A DNA stretch of 51,807 bases from Aquimarina agarilytica ZC1 (GCF_000255455.1 NZ_JH621256.1:76920-128726), one strand, 5' to 3'; positions 8,942-19,826 are shown, counted from the stretch's first letter. Program-made: numbers and translations. The notes: generated by a model from the sequence alone, not told the origin.

Positions 8942-8949
8942 CAAAATTA
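8942..8949 (-). promoter_or_regulatory. Predicted -7 promoter box for the TonB receptor operon
   Basis: The minus strand reads TAATTTTG, matching TAnnTTTG, 25 bases before the receptor start codon. Confidence 0.45.
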
Positions 8950-9053
8950 ACTTTTGATTTATGGTGAGTTGTTTATTATAATAAAAAACCAAGTTAGGAA
9001 TATGATTATTACCAAATTGTTAGTTACACTACTTTTTAACATTTGTTATGTGT

Positions 9054-9098
9054 AAAAAAAATCACCATTTATAAGCTACTGTAGATGCTACTATGGTG
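9054..9098 (-). terminator. Terminator-like multi-hairpin of unclear origin
   Basis: Read on the minus strand, CACCAT (9098-9093) pairs with ATGGTG (9068-9063), enclosing a smaller GTAG/CTAC hairpin, and is followed by A and eight T. It lies more than 100 bases beyond the strong icd terminator and upstream of the TonB receptor promoter, so it is either a backup terminator for icd or the 3' end of a small unannotated transcript. The 9099-9207 stretch between the two terminators has no open reading frame of note. Confidence 0.4.
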
Positions 9099-9207
9099 TT
9101 TTAATTTAACTTTTGGCAATGCAAATATTAGTATTTATTATGCATCATAGATTCTTAATAAAATTCTTATACATCGTATAACTCATACTTTATTTTTATT
9201 GAGGAAT

Positions 9208-9242
9208 AAAAAAAGCCAAATCGAATTTCGATTTGGCTTTTT
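9208..9242 (-). terminator. Intrinsic terminator of icd
   Basis: A 12-14 bp near-perfect palindrome centred at 9226 (GCCAAATCGAA pairs with TTCGATTTGGC) is flanked by A and T runs. It lies just downstream of the icd stop on the minus strand, where the T run is 9214-9208. It could also work on the plus strand. Confidence 0.85.
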
Positions 9243-9265
9243 AAAATATAAAAATCTGGTTGTAT

Positions 9266-11751
<2,486 letters not shown>

Positions 11752-11784
11752 AAAAAAAAGACCACCATTTGGTAGTCTTTTTTT
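11752..11784 (-). terminator. Intrinsic terminator of rplS
   Basis: The hairpin GACCACC-ATTT-GGTAGTC (11760-11777) is flanked by A8 and T7. The one non-complementary position becomes a U-G wobble only in the minus-strand transcript, so it is oriented for rplS, which ends at 11809. Confidence 0.85.
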
Positions 11785-11808
11785 GTTGTATTTTTAAAAA
11801 AATAAAGA

Positions 11809-12159
11809 CTATCCTCTTTTTTCTTTAATACGTGCTTTTTTACCAGTAAGTTCTCTAAAGTAGAAAATACGAGCTCTACGAACTTTACCTCTTTTATTTA
11901 CTTCAATTTTTTGAATAGCAGGTAAGTTAATTGGGAAGATACGCTCTACACCAACAGTACCTGACATTTTACGAATTGTAAAAGTTTCAGATGTTCCAGA
12001 ACCTCTTCTTTGGATTACAACACCTCTAAAAAACTGAGTACGTGATTTTTCACCTTCTTTAATTTCGTAGTATACAGTAATTGTATCTCCAGCAGAAAAA
12101 GTGGGTAATTCATTTTTAGTTACAAATTCGTCTTGTACAAATTTAATTAAGCTTTCCAT
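11809..12159 (-). CDS. rplS: 50S ribosomal protein L19
   Basis: L19 lies at the interface of the ribosomal subunits. The 116-residue length is normal, and the segments [45 protein letters not shown] and [16 protein letters not shown] are characteristic. It is not linked here to rpsP, rimM or trmD, as it is in many bacteria, but stands alone with its own promoter and terminator. The roughly 65-base 5' leader can fold and may mediate L19 autoregulation. Confidence 0.97.
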   Translation of the reverse strand: MESLIKFVQDEFVTKNELPTFSAGDTITVYYEIKEGEKSRTQFFRGVVIQRRGSGTSETFTIRKMSGTVGVERIFPINLPAIQKIEVNKRGKVRRARIFYFRELTGKKARIKEKRG

Positions 12160-12162
12160 AAT

Positions 12163-12222
12163 TTGGATTAAAATTAATTTTATTCAAACAACATTCACGG
12201 ATATCGCCAGAGGTTGGATAAA
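12163..12222 (-). promoter_or_regulatory. Candidate structured leader of rplS mRNA
   Basis: Downstream of the predicted promoter the minus-strand leader can pair UUUAU with AUAAA and CAAC with GUUG around an inner GGCGAUAUCC mini-hairpin. I recall that an L19 leader motif has been described in Flavobacteria, in which the ribosomal protein represses its own mRNA. Whether this sequence matches that model must be tested with a covariance model. Confidence 0.4.
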
Positions 12223-12229
12223 CAGGCTG

Positions 12230-12260
12230 CAAAATTAATTAATTTATTTTAAACAAGCAA
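12230..12260 (-). promoter_or_regulatory. Predicted rplS promoter
   Basis: On the minus strand TTG (12260-12258) is followed after 20 bases by TAATTTTG (12237-12230), matching both the -33 and -7 elements of Bacteroidota housekeeping promoters, with the CAGCC typical of strong flavobacterial promoters right after. Confidence 0.6.
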
Positions 12261-12281
12261 TATAGATATTGCTATTTTTAA

Positions 12282-12310
12282 TTGAATTGACAAAGCTGAT
12301 TTTAATTTCG
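12282..12310 (+). promoter_or_regulatory. Predicted promoter of the S8 peptidase gene
   Basis: TTG at 12282-12284 and TAATTTCG at 12303-12310, 18 bases apart, approximate the Bacteroidota promoter (one mismatch in the -7 box). The ATG is 32 bases downstream. Confidence 0.4.
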
Positions 12311-12342
12311 TAAATTGGAAAAAACAAGGCTACCAGTGAAAT

Positions 12343-13983
12343 ATGCATTTCTTTATTTATTCTTTATTCTTTATATTTTATATTCCCTTATTGGGTCAAG
12401 AAAAGGAGCAGGCTTGGATTTTTTTTGAATCAAAGCCAAATATTGAAAAACGTTTAATAACTCCAATAAAATTTTTATCCCAAAAAGCATTGCTGCGCAA
12501 GCAAAAACATAATATTCCTATTGATGACCGTGACTTACCTTTAGAGGTATCTTATGTTAATAGTATAAAAGCGCAAGATGGAATTACATATTTGTCCTCT
12601 TCAAAATGGTTTAATGGTGTGTATGTAGAAGGTGAGCTAACCGATATTGAGGCACTTGAAAGTAAATCTTTTGTAAAAGAGGTGTTTTATATGGATAGAA
12701 GCTTAAATGCTAACGGGTATAAAAAAACAACTAGTAAAAAGAGTGCAAAGCGTTTAAAAGTAGATAAGTTTGAGATAGCCACAGATTTTGAATACGGAAC
12801 TTCATTTGAGCAAACGAACTTAATTAATTTAGCTCCTTTACATAATATGGGATACACAGGTGCTGGAATAACAATTGCCGTTATTGATGCCGGTTTTAAA
12901 AATGTTGACCTAATTTCGGGTTTTGATAGGGCTAGAGAAAAAGATTTGTTATTAGGAGGCTATGATTTTGAACGTAAAACCAATGATATATTTAGTTACA
13001 AAGGCAATTCTCATGGAACTAATGTGTTAAGTACTATGCTTGGTTTTATTGAAAATGAATTTGTTGGTACAGCACCCGATGCTTCATATTATTTGTTTAG
13101 GTCTGAAGTGGCCGAAAGTGAAACACCTAAAGAAGAAGCATACTGGATTGCTGCTGCAGAAAAAGCGGATAGTTTAGGGGTTGATATTATTAATACCTCA
13201 TTAGGCTACAGTCAATTTGATAATCCTAAGTATAATTATTCGAATAATGATATGAATGGTGAAACTACTTTTATATCTCAAGGTACGACTATTGCATTTA
13301 ATAAAGGAATGATAATAGTAAACTCAGCAGGTAATTCTGGAAATTCACCTTGGAGAATTATTACTGCACCAGCAGATGCAAAGAATGTATTTAGTGTTGG
13401 AGCTACAGATAATAATGGAATAAAAGCAAGTTTTAGTTCTTTTGGGCCAACAGCTGATGATAGGTTAAAGCCCGATGTGGCCGCCATGGGACAAAATGTA
13501 AGAGTTTTAATGGATTCAGGTATTGTAGGACAAAGTAATGGGACTTCTTTTAGTAGCCCAATTTTAGCTGGAGCTGTGGCTTGTCTATGGCAAAGTTTAC
13601 CGGAAAAGTCTCCTTCAGAAATTGTTAAACTTGTTAAAATGTCTTCAAATCAAGCAACTGATCCTAATACAAGTTTGGGATATGGAATTCCAGATTTTTT
13701 TAAAGCTTATAAAGGAGATAATGAGTTGTCAATAGAAAAGTCTGAATTCAATAAAAATAAAATTTTATTGGTGGAGAACCCTGTTGATGAAGTATTGAAA
13801 CTAGGTATACCTAATAAATTACAACCAAATATGTATTGTGTTTTTGATATATATGGAAAAGAATTACTCAGAGGGGAATTAATTACTAATTCATTAGTAA
13901 ATGTAAATACTTTAACATCTGGGGTTTATTTTTTAAAATTAATTGGTTTGGATATGGCTATGTTTCGTTTTGTTAAAAAATAA
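12343..13983 (+). CDS. S8 subtilisin-like serine peptidase, type IX-exported
   Basis: A secreted 546-residue protease. It has a signal peptide (about 1-19, ending LLGQ), a propeptide-like region to about residue 130, and a subtilase domain with a complete triad: Asp182 in AVIDAGF, His224 in NSHGTNV and Ser402 in NGTSFSSPI, plus the oxyanion Asn in NSAGNSG. The last ~75 residues form a type IX secretion C-terminal domain (type A): LLVENPVDEVLKL, a central FDIYGKELL strand, then SGVYFLKLI and a basic end. It should be exported across the outer membrane and either anchored or released. It is monocistronic, divergent from rplS. The substrate is unknown. Confidence 0.9.
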   Translation: MHFFIYSLFFIFYIPLLGQEKEQAWIFFESKPNIEKRLITPIKFLSQKALLRKQKHNIPIDDRDLPLEVSYVNSIKAQDGITYLSSSKWFNGVYVEGELTDIEALESKSFVKEVFYMDRSLNANGYKKTTSKKSAKRLKVDKFEIATDFEYGTSFEQTNLINLAPLHNMGYTGAGITIAVIDAGFKNVDLISGFDRAREKDLLLGGYDFERKTNDIFSYKGNSHGTNVLSTMLGFIENEFVGTAPDASYYLFRSEVAESETPKEEAYWIAAAEKADSLGVDIINTSLGYSQFDNPKYNYSNNDMNGETTFISQGTTIAFNKGMIIVNSAGNSGNSPWRIITAPADAKNVFSVGATDNNGIKASFSSFGPTADDRLKPDVAAMGQNVRVLMDSGIVGQSNGTSFSSPILAGAVACLWQSLPEKSPSEIVKLVKMSSNQATDPNTSLGYGIPDFFKAYKGDNELSIEKSEFNKNKILLVENPVDEVLKLGIPNKLQPNMYCVFDIYGKELLRGELITNSLVNVNTLTSGVYFLKLIGLDMAMFRFVKK

Positions 13984-14010
13984 TGTTTTTTTTATTCGCT
14001 ATCAGGTTTA

Positions 14011-14403
14011 ATACCTCGAGGCTTGCCTCGTTAATTATTACTATTTTGTGACTCGATGTCCCAAAATAGTAAATATATCCATAAGAGTCATAATGTTACA
14101 GTTTTGCTGTATCATTTGGTGAGTAGTGCTAAATATAGAAGAGTAGTATTTTGATAGCACGGGAAGTTTTTCGACGTTGCCCAGAGGTGAAAAAACAATT
14201 ATGGGGAGGTGAATTTTGGGGCAAGGGGTATTTTGTTAATACAGTTGGTCAACATGGCACAGAACAGATGATTGCAAAATATGTCAAAAATCAAGGGATT
14301 GAAGAAAAGTATAAGGTTTTGAAAAAAGATAATCAGTTAAAATTATTTTAATGCCTCGTGGGCTTGCTCCGAGGATTATTTACTCCTACACTATTTTGTA
14401 GGT
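14011..14403 (+). mobile_element. IS200/IS605-family remnant with both terminal hairpins
   Basis: The element is defined by a transposase remnant flanked by two related imperfect palindromes: CGAGGC-TT-GCCTCG at 14017-14030 and CCTCG...CGAGG at 14354-14374. Both share the core GGCTTGC, and both are followed by similar sequence (ATTATTACTATTTTGT and ATTATTTACTCC...CTATTTTGTAG). Sub-terminal hairpins on one strand, rather than inverted repeats, are what IS200/IS605 elements use for single-strand transposition. The internal deletion makes it non-autonomous, but the ends look intact enough to be recognised by a related transposase in trans. The exact boundaries are uncertain by about 15 bases. 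Confidence 0.7.
14056..14351 (+). pseudogene. tnpA: IS200-like Y1 transposase TnpA, internally deleted and frameshifted
   Basis: Two pieces of one transposase remain. The N-terminal piece starts at an ATG (14056) and runs for 32 codons in frame 1, containing LLYHLVSSAKYRRVVF, the opening of Y1 transposases, before a TGA at 14152-14154. The C-terminal piece is in another frame (from about 14154), with AREVFRRCPEVKKQLWGGEF, then VGQHG and the helix with the catalytic Tyr (AKYVKNQG), ending QLKLF. An intact protein is about 140-150 residues, so roughly 70-80 codons are missing, including the HUH motif. The two pieces join with a frame change. The product would be inactive. Confidence 0.85.
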
Positions 14404-14579
14404 TTTTAACGTTTTTTATCGAATAAAATGGTATTTTATCGATATATTGATACTTTCTTTTGTGTTTTTATAATAATGGCAGACTTTGTGCTTGTACTTT
14501 AGCAGTAGGTAAAAATGCTTAAGTCATCTTTTGTTTACAACCTAAATAATTAATAAATAAAATTTAAAAAAATCAAATT

Positions 14580-14984
14580 ATGAGATCATTAAAGTTCATT
14601 AGAATATGCGCACTTGTATTAAGTTTAATGTTACTAAGCTCATGGGACTCTAAAGAAGTTAGTATTCAAAAGAATAAAGAAAGAGTTGAATTTGTAGGAA
14701 GTAAATCATTAGATATAAACAGTCAATTGGTTTTTGATGTAAAATATGTAGCAAAAAGAGGTAGAGAGGTAGTGGTAGCACTTAAGCGTAATGGTGTATG
14801 GATAGCTAATGGGATAGTGTCGGTAAAAAAAGGAGAGGGTACAGTAAAAGTCCCTATTAATGTGACTACAAAGTTGAAAAGAAGTAGAAAATATGAAATA
14901 GACTTTTATTTAAGGCCTGTAGGAACTACTTGGGAAGATGCCGTAACGCAAATTAATAATATGCCAAATATTACAATTGACTAA
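14580..14984 (+). CDS. Small exported beta-sandwich-like protein with altered lipobox
   Basis: The 134-residue protein begins with a typical lipoprotein signal peptide (MRSLKF, hydrophobic 8-20), but where LSSC would be expected it reads LLSSWDSKE: Trp (TGG) replaces the Cys (TGT/TGC) needed for lipidation. The mature part is predicted all-beta. Its ending (FYLRPVGTTWEDAVTQINNMPNITI) resembles a module I have seen in secreted marine polysaccharide-degrading enzymes (RPVG-W---NVTV), but here it stands alone. The gene lies between the IS remnant and ftsK, with a strong terminator downstream at 15117. Function unknown. Confidence 0.65.
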   Translation: MRSLKFIRICALVLSLMLLSSWDSKEVSIQKNKERVEFVGSKSLDINSQLVFDVKYVAKRGREVVVALKRNGVWIANGIVSVKKGEGTVKVPINVTTKLKRSRKYEIDFYLRPVGTTWEDAVTQINNMPNITID

Positions 14985-15116
14985 CTTTTATGATCTAAGT
15001 AAAAGTATTTAAGTGTTATTCTACAATGCAAAAATAATTTTAAAGTAATACTATTAAATTGAAGTCATTATAGCCGATAATTATTTTTTTAGCTATAAAC
15101 TTTGATAAATTCATAG

Positions 15117-15154
15117 AAACTTTGTGTTTGGTATATGCCGAACACAAAGTTTTT
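15117..15154 (+). terminator. Strong hairpin terminator just before ftsK
   Basis: A 15-bp stem (15117-15131 with 15138-15152, one T-G wobble) with loop TATATG ends in five T. It lies about 130 bases after the small exported protein gene. It includes an ATG at 15135 that would extend ftsK upstream, which argues against that start. Confidence 0.75.
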
Positions 15155-15158
15155 CGTT

Positions 15159-15166
15159 TATATTTG
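15159..15166 (+). promoter_or_regulatory. Predicted ftsK -7 promoter box
   Basis: TATATTTG matches TAnnTTTG exactly. It lies after the terminator hairpin and 16 bases before the ATG at 15183, which supports that start. Confidence 0.5.
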
Positions 15167-15182
15167 GTCATATATTTATCAA

Positions 15183-17663
15183 ATGGCTTTAAAGAAATCT
15201 TCTTCAAAATCAACAACCAAAAAGACCAAAAAGACTACTCAGAAAAAAGTAGTTGTTAAAAAACAGCTTTCTGAAAAGCAACGCCTTTTATTAGGTGGTG
15301 GCTTTATTCTTTTAGGGGTTGCTGTACTTATATCATTAATTTCCTATTTTTTTACATGGCAAGCTGACCAAAGTATTATTAATGGTTTAGAGCGTGATAT
15401 TCCTGCCAAAAATTTATTACAAAAATTTGGAGCTTTTGTAGGAAATTTATTGGTTTTTGAAGGTTTTGGGATAATGTCATTCATTTTTTCGGGACTTTTA
15501 GTGCTAACAGGTATTACTTATTTTTTTGGAGTAGGAAAAGCACAATTAAAAAAGCGATGGTTTTGGGGGTTGTATTTAGTATTGTTGGGGAGTGTCATTT
15601 TAGGTTTTTTTAATAGTTTTTACGGATTGCTCTCGGGGGTAGTTGGTTTTGAAATTAATGATTACTTACAGGATTATGTTGGTAAAATAGGCGCTATTTT
15701 AATTTTAACGTTTTTTGGATTATTGTATTTGATTTTTAGATTAAACTTGACACCATCAACTATTCAAGAGGCCTTTTCAAAAACAAAGAATACAATTAAA
15801 AAAGATATGGCATCCAGTATGGATGAAGTTGTTGCTGCGAATACATCTGCAGCTCCATTAAATACAGGAATCAAGGAAACATTACCTCCAGAAGTAGATT
15901 TAAAAATATCTAATCCAAGCAAAACAGAAGTAGCAAATGAATCGGATGAATCTGGTTTGAAAGTTGCTGTGACTGAACCGGAAACAAGTTTAGATGATTT
16001 TGTAGTTAAGGAAGGAAAAGAAACAAAAGGAGCAGATGATTCATTTTCAGTAGAAATACCCAAGGAAGAACCTTTGAGTATAGAGGTAGAGACAGCAGTT
16101 GAAGAGGAGGAAGAAGTTGAGAATTTAAGTAAACAATTAGTGGAAGATTTTGGAGAATTTGATCCAAAATTAGAACTGGGTAATTATAAATTTCCAACAA
16201 TAGAATTGTTAAAAGATTATTCTACAGGTCAAAACAATATTACAATTGATCAAGGAGAACTTGAAGAAAATAAAAATAAAATTGTTGAAACCTTAAAAAA
16301 TTATAAAATTGAAATTGCACATATTAAAGCGACTATTGGTCCTACAGTGACTTTGTATGAAATAGTTCCAGAAGCAGGTGTGCGTATTTCAAAAATTAAA
16401 AATTTAGAGGATGATATTGCCTTGTCATTAGCAGCTTTGGGAATCCGAATTATTGCACCGATACCTGGTAAAGGAACTATAGGTATTGAAGTACCAAATA
16501 AAAAATCGACAATAGTTTCTATGCGTTCGGCAATTGCTTCTGCTAAATTTCAAAGTGCAGAAATGGAATTGCCAATTTCATTTGGAAAAACCATTTCAAA
16601 TGAAACTTTTGTGGTCGATTTAGCAAAAATGCCTCACTTATTAATGGCAGGAGCAACAGGGCAAGGTAAATCGGTTGGGTTGAATGCTATTTTGACTTCG
16701 TTATTATATAAAAAGCATCCTGCGGAGGTAAAGTTTGTTTTGGTTGATCCTAAAAAAGTAGAATTAACTTTATTTAATAAAATAGAGCGTCACTTTTTGG
16801 CTAAATTACCGGATTCAGAAGAGGCTATAATTACCGATAATACTAAGGTGATTAATACCTTAAATTCATTGTGTATTGAAATGGATGCTCGTTATGAGTT
16901 GTTGAAAAACGCGTACGTTCGAAATATAAAAGAATACAATACAAAATTTAAAGCAAGAAAATTAAATCCAGAAAATGGACATCGCTTTTTACCTTACATT
17001 GTATTGGTTATTGATGAATTTGCGGATTTAATTATGACAGCTGGTAAGGAGGTAGAAACTCCTATTGCTCGTTTGGCACAATTAGCCCGAGCTATTGGGA
17101 TACATTTAATTATAGCAACACAGCGTCCATCGGTAAATGTGATTACTGGGATGATAAAAGCTAATTTCCCTGCTCGATTAGCATTTAGGGTAATGTCCAA
17201 AATTGATTCACGAACAATTTTGGATACCGGAGGTGCTGATCAATTAATTGGTCGAGGTGATATGTTATATAATAATGGGAATAATGTAATACGTGTACAA
17301 TGCGCCTTTGTTGATACACCCGAGGTAGAACGAATTACCAATTATATAGGGGCTCAAAAGGCATATCCCGATGCACATTTACTTCCAGAGTACGTTGGCG
17401 AGGAGAGTGGCACAAATCTTGATATTGATGTTAAAGATCGTGATGCCCTTTTTAGAGAAGCAGCCGAAGTTATTGTAACAGCGCAACAAGGTTCGGCGTC
17501 TTTACTTCAGCGTAAGCTAAAATTGGGGTATAACAGAGCAGGTCGTATTATTGATCAGTTAGAGGCGGCTGGGATTGTTGGACCTTTCGAAGGGAGTAAA
17601 GCTAGGCAGGTATTAATTCCCGACTTGGTAGCTTTGGAACAGTTTTTAGCCGAAGGTAATTAA
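15183..17663 (+). CDS. ftsK: DNA translocase FtsK
   Basis: FtsK anchors at the division septum and pumps the chromosome terminus for dimer resolution. From the ATG at 15183 it has 826 residues: a Lys/Thr/Ser-rich N-terminus, four transmembrane helices (about 35-190), an acidic Glu/Asp-rich linker (about 200-320), and the RecA-like motor with Walker A GATGQGKS at 490-497 and Walker B VLVIDEF (Asp611, Glu612). The C-terminal winged-helix gamma domain (QRKLKLGYNRAGRIIDQLE) reads KOPS-like sites. I rejected the ATG 16 codons upstream because it falls inside a terminator hairpin and before the predicted promoter. lolA and lptF/G follow, so an envelope-related cluster is likely. Confidence 0.96.
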   Translation: MALKKSSSKSTTKKTKKTTQKKVVVKKQLSEKQRLLLGGGFILLGVAVLISLISYFFTWQADQSIINGLERDIPAKNLLQKFGAFVGNLLVFEGFGIMSFIFSGLLVLTGITYFFGVGKAQLKKRWFWGLYLVLLGSVILGFFNSFYGLLSGVVGFEINDYLQDYVGKIGAILILTFFGLLYLIFRLNLTPSTIQEAFSKTKNTIKKDMASSMDEVVAANTSAAPLNTGIKETLPPEVDLKISNPSKTEVANESDESGLKVAVTEPETSLDDFVVKEGKETKGADDSFSVEIPKEEPLSIEVETAVEEEEEVENLSKQLVEDFGEFDPKLELGNYKFPTIELLKDYSTGQNNITIDQGELEENKNKIVETLKNYKIEIAHIKATIGPTVTLYEIVPEAGVRISKIKNLEDDIALSLAALGIRIIAPIPGKGTIGIEVPNKKSTIVSMRSAIASAKFQSAEMELPISFGKTISNETFVVDLAKMPHLLMAGATGQGKSVGLNAILTSLLYKKHPAEVKFVLVDPKKVELTLFNKIERHFLAKLPDSEEAIITDNTKVINTLNSLCIEMDARYELLKNAYVRNIKEYNTKFKARKLNPENGHRFLPYIVLVIDEFADLIMTAGKEVETPIARLAQLARAIGIHLIIATQRPSVNVITGMIKANFPARLAFRVMSKIDSRTILDTGGADQLIGRGDMLYNNGNNVIRVQCAFVDTPEVERITNYIGAQKAYPDAHLLPEYVGEESGTNLDIDVKDRDALFREAAEVIVTAQQGSASLLQRKLKLGYNRAGRIIDQLEAAGIVGPFEGSKARQVLIPDLVALEQFLAEGN

Positions 17664-17711
17664 ATAGAATAATCGCACTACATTTAATTGGTAAAATTAG
17701 GTGGTGCGTAG

Positions 17712-17719
17712 TATTTTTG
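17712..17719 (+). promoter_or_regulatory. Predicted lolA -7 promoter box
   Basis: TATTTTTG matches TAnnTTTG. It follows an 8-bp hairpin (CGCACTAC 17674-17681 with GTGGTGCG 17701-17708) after ftsK and overlaps the TTG that would otherwise extend lolA upstream. Confidence 0.5.
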
Positions 17720-17737
17720 TCACTCAAAAAAAATAAA

Positions 17738-18367
17738 ATGAAAAAATTTCTTTTACTAAGTACATTGTTATTTTCTTCTATAGTGCTTCAGGCACAATCC
17801 GCGAAAGCTTTATTGGATGAGGTATCAGAAAAGGTTAAGTCATATAAAAATATTGTTATTGATTTTAAATATACTATTAGCAATAATTCGGCAAATTTAG
17901 AACAAGAGACAAGGGGGGATGTGACTCTAGAAGGAGAAAAATATGTGCTTAATTTAATGGGGACAACTCAAATATATGATGGTAAAAAATTACATATTAT
18001 AGTTCCTGAAGATGAAGAAATTTCAATTTCGACACCAACTGCAGATGAGGGATTAACGCCTTCAAAAATGCTTACTTTTTATAAAAAAGGTTATGTTGCA
18101 AGCATGGATATTGTACAAAATGTAAATGGTCGTAAAATTCAATATGTAAAATTAGTACCAGAACAAAAATCTGGTGAAATAACTTCAATATTATTAGGTA
18201 TTGATAGTGAAACAAAACATATATACAAGCAAGTGTTAAAACAAAGTAATGGAACTGAAATTTATGTAACCGTAAATCAGTTTAAAACAAATCAACCACT
18301 TTCGAATACCTTGTTTATCTTTGATGAAGCGAAGTATAGCGATTACTATATTAATCGTTTAGATTAG
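17738..18367 (+). CDS. lolA: Outer-membrane lipoprotein carrier protein LolA-like
   Basis: LolA shuttles lipoproteins across the periplasm from the inner-membrane release complex to the outer membrane. The 209-residue protein has a signal peptide (MKKFLLLSTLLFSSIVLQAQ) and a LolA-type half-barrel beginning AKALLDEVSEKVKSYKNIVIDF and containing TRGDVTLEGEKYVLNL and TQIYDGKKLHII. I used the ATG at 17738; a TTG seven codons upstream overlaps the promoter box. The LptF/G permease follows after seven bases, probably in the same transcript, which ties lipoprotein and LPS traffic together. Confidence 0.9.
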   Translation: MKKFLLLSTLLFSSIVLQAQSAKALLDEVSEKVKSYKNIVIDFKYTISNNSANLEQETRGDVTLEGEKYVLNLMGTTQIYDGKKLHIIVPEDEEISISTPTADEGLTPSKMLTFYKKGYVASMDIVQNVNGRKIQYVKLVPEQKSGEITSILLGIDSETKHIYKQVLKQSNGTEIYVTVNQFKTNQPLSNTLFIFDEAKYSDYYINRLD

Positions 18368-18374
18368 GTGCATT

Positions 18375-19826
18375 TTGAAAATAATAGATAAGTATATATT
18401 TAATAGGTTTTTACAAACTTTTTTTGTGGTGTTTTTTATTGTGATGTTTATCATGATACTGCAAATGATATGGTTGTATATAGCAGAACTAGCAGGTAAA
18501 GATTTAGAGTTTTCTGTTATTGTTAAGTTTATAGTATATGCATCACCAACACTTATTCCGTTAACATTACCCTTGTCTATTTTAATAGCTTCTATTATGG
18601 TGTTTGGGGAGTTTTCCGAACATTATGAATTTGCGGCAATGAAATCCACAGGAATTTCATTACAACGTGCCATACGATTTTTGACCATATTTATGGTTGT
18701 TTTAAGTATCGGAACTTTCTTTTTTGCAAATGATATTATTCCTGCCTCCCAACGTAAGTTTATTGGACTACGTCGTAATATAGTTCGTTTAAAACCAGCA
18801 GTGGCTATTACAGCGAATCAGTTTAATGAGGTTGGAGATATTAATATAAAGGTAGCAAGTAAATATGGTGATAATGATCAGTATTTAGATGATGTTATTA
18901 TTCATAAGCAAAAACCTAATTTAAAAGGGAATTATACGGTTATTAAATCCAAATCGGGAGAGTTAGTAAGTGGAGCAGATTCGGATGTGTTGTCTTTGAT
19001 TTTAAGAGATGGCTATTATTATGATGAAGTGATTCCTAAAAAAATAAAAGAACGAAAAAAACACCCTTTTGTAAAAAGTGAGTTTAAGGAATATGCGATC
19101 AATTTAGATTTGAGTTCGTTTAATGACGTAGATATGTCTAAAAATGACTACATCAAAAACCGTAAGATGTTAAATGTTAATTTGCTAAAAAAAGATATAG
19201 ATTCTTTTTCGGTGAAATTAAATACAGATAGGGAAGATTTTGCCAGAAGAACCGTGCAGCGATTAAAAATTAATAGTATTGCAGATGGTATGAATTTTCC
19301 ATGTGAGGTTGATGAATATCCAGCATCTATTGAACATATTTTACAATATGAAAAACAACGAACGGTATTAAATGAAGCAAATAGGTTAATTAATAGTAAT
19401 TTAAATAGAATTAAACAAGAGGCTAAAGATGTACAAAGAACGAAGGAAAATCTAAATAAATTTGAAATTGCATTGCATGAAAAGTATGCTTTGGCTTTTG
19501 CTTGTATTGTTTTGTTTTTTATAGGAGCGCCTCTTGGGGCGATTATACGTAAAGGTGGATTAGGTTTACCTCTTTTGTATGCTATTGGAATCTTTTTGTC
19601 GTATCATTTTATTGGAATATTTGCTAAAAATAGTGCCGAAAATGGAGCTATAAGTCCATTTTTATCAAGTTGGTTATCTACATTAATCATTCTTCCATTA
19701 GGAATATTATTAACTTATAGAGCTACAACCGAGAAAAATTTAATCACTTTAGATTTGAGTAAATTTAAGTTGATTAAGTTTTTAGATCATTTTTTCAAAA
19801 AACTTTTCAAAAAAAAGAAAAAATAG
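18375..19826 (+). CDS. LptF/LptG family permease (YjgP/YjgQ)
   Basis: An inner-membrane subunit of the Lpt ABC exporter, which extracts lipopolysaccharide and passes it to the periplasmic bridge. The 483-residue protein has three N-terminal transmembrane helices (about 10-125, with YASPTLIPLTLPLSILIASIM... beginning near residue 57), a large periplasmic domain, and three C-terminal helices from about residue 372 (CIVLFFIGAPLGAIIRKGGLG is family-typical). It begins with TTG; no in-frame ATG is suitable. It ends in a poly-Lys tail and its stop lies in a terminator hairpin. One such gene may pair with a second LptF/G elsewhere. Confidence 0.93.
   Translation: MKIIDKYIFNRFLQTFFVVFFIVMFIMILQMIWLYIAELAGKDLEFSVIVKFIVYASPTLIPLTLPLSILIASIMVFGEFSEHYEFAAMKSTGISLQRAIRFLTIFMVVLSIGTFFFANDIIPASQRKFIGLRRNIVRLKPAVAITANQFNEVGDINIKVASKYGDNDQYLDDVIIHKQKPNLKGNYTVIKSKSGELVSGADSDVLSLILRDGYYYDEVIPKKIKERKKHPFVKSEFKEYAINLDLSSFNDVDMSKNDYIKNRKMLNVNLLKKDIDSFSVKLNTDREDFARRTVQRLKINSIADGMNFPCEVDEYPASIEHILQYEKQRTVLNEANRLINSNLNRIKQEAKDVQRTKENLNKFEIALHEKYALAFACIVLFFIGAPLGAIIRKGGLGLPLLYAIGIFLSYHFIGIFAKNSAENGAISPFLSSWLSTLIILPLGILLTYRATTEKNLITLDLSKFKLIKFLDHFFKKLFKKKKK

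Noticed and set aside
14151..14351. 66-residue protein as an intact small gene
   Set aside because: It is the C-terminal third of an IS200-like transposase; the N-terminal piece lies just upstream in another frame, so it is a pseudogene fragment.
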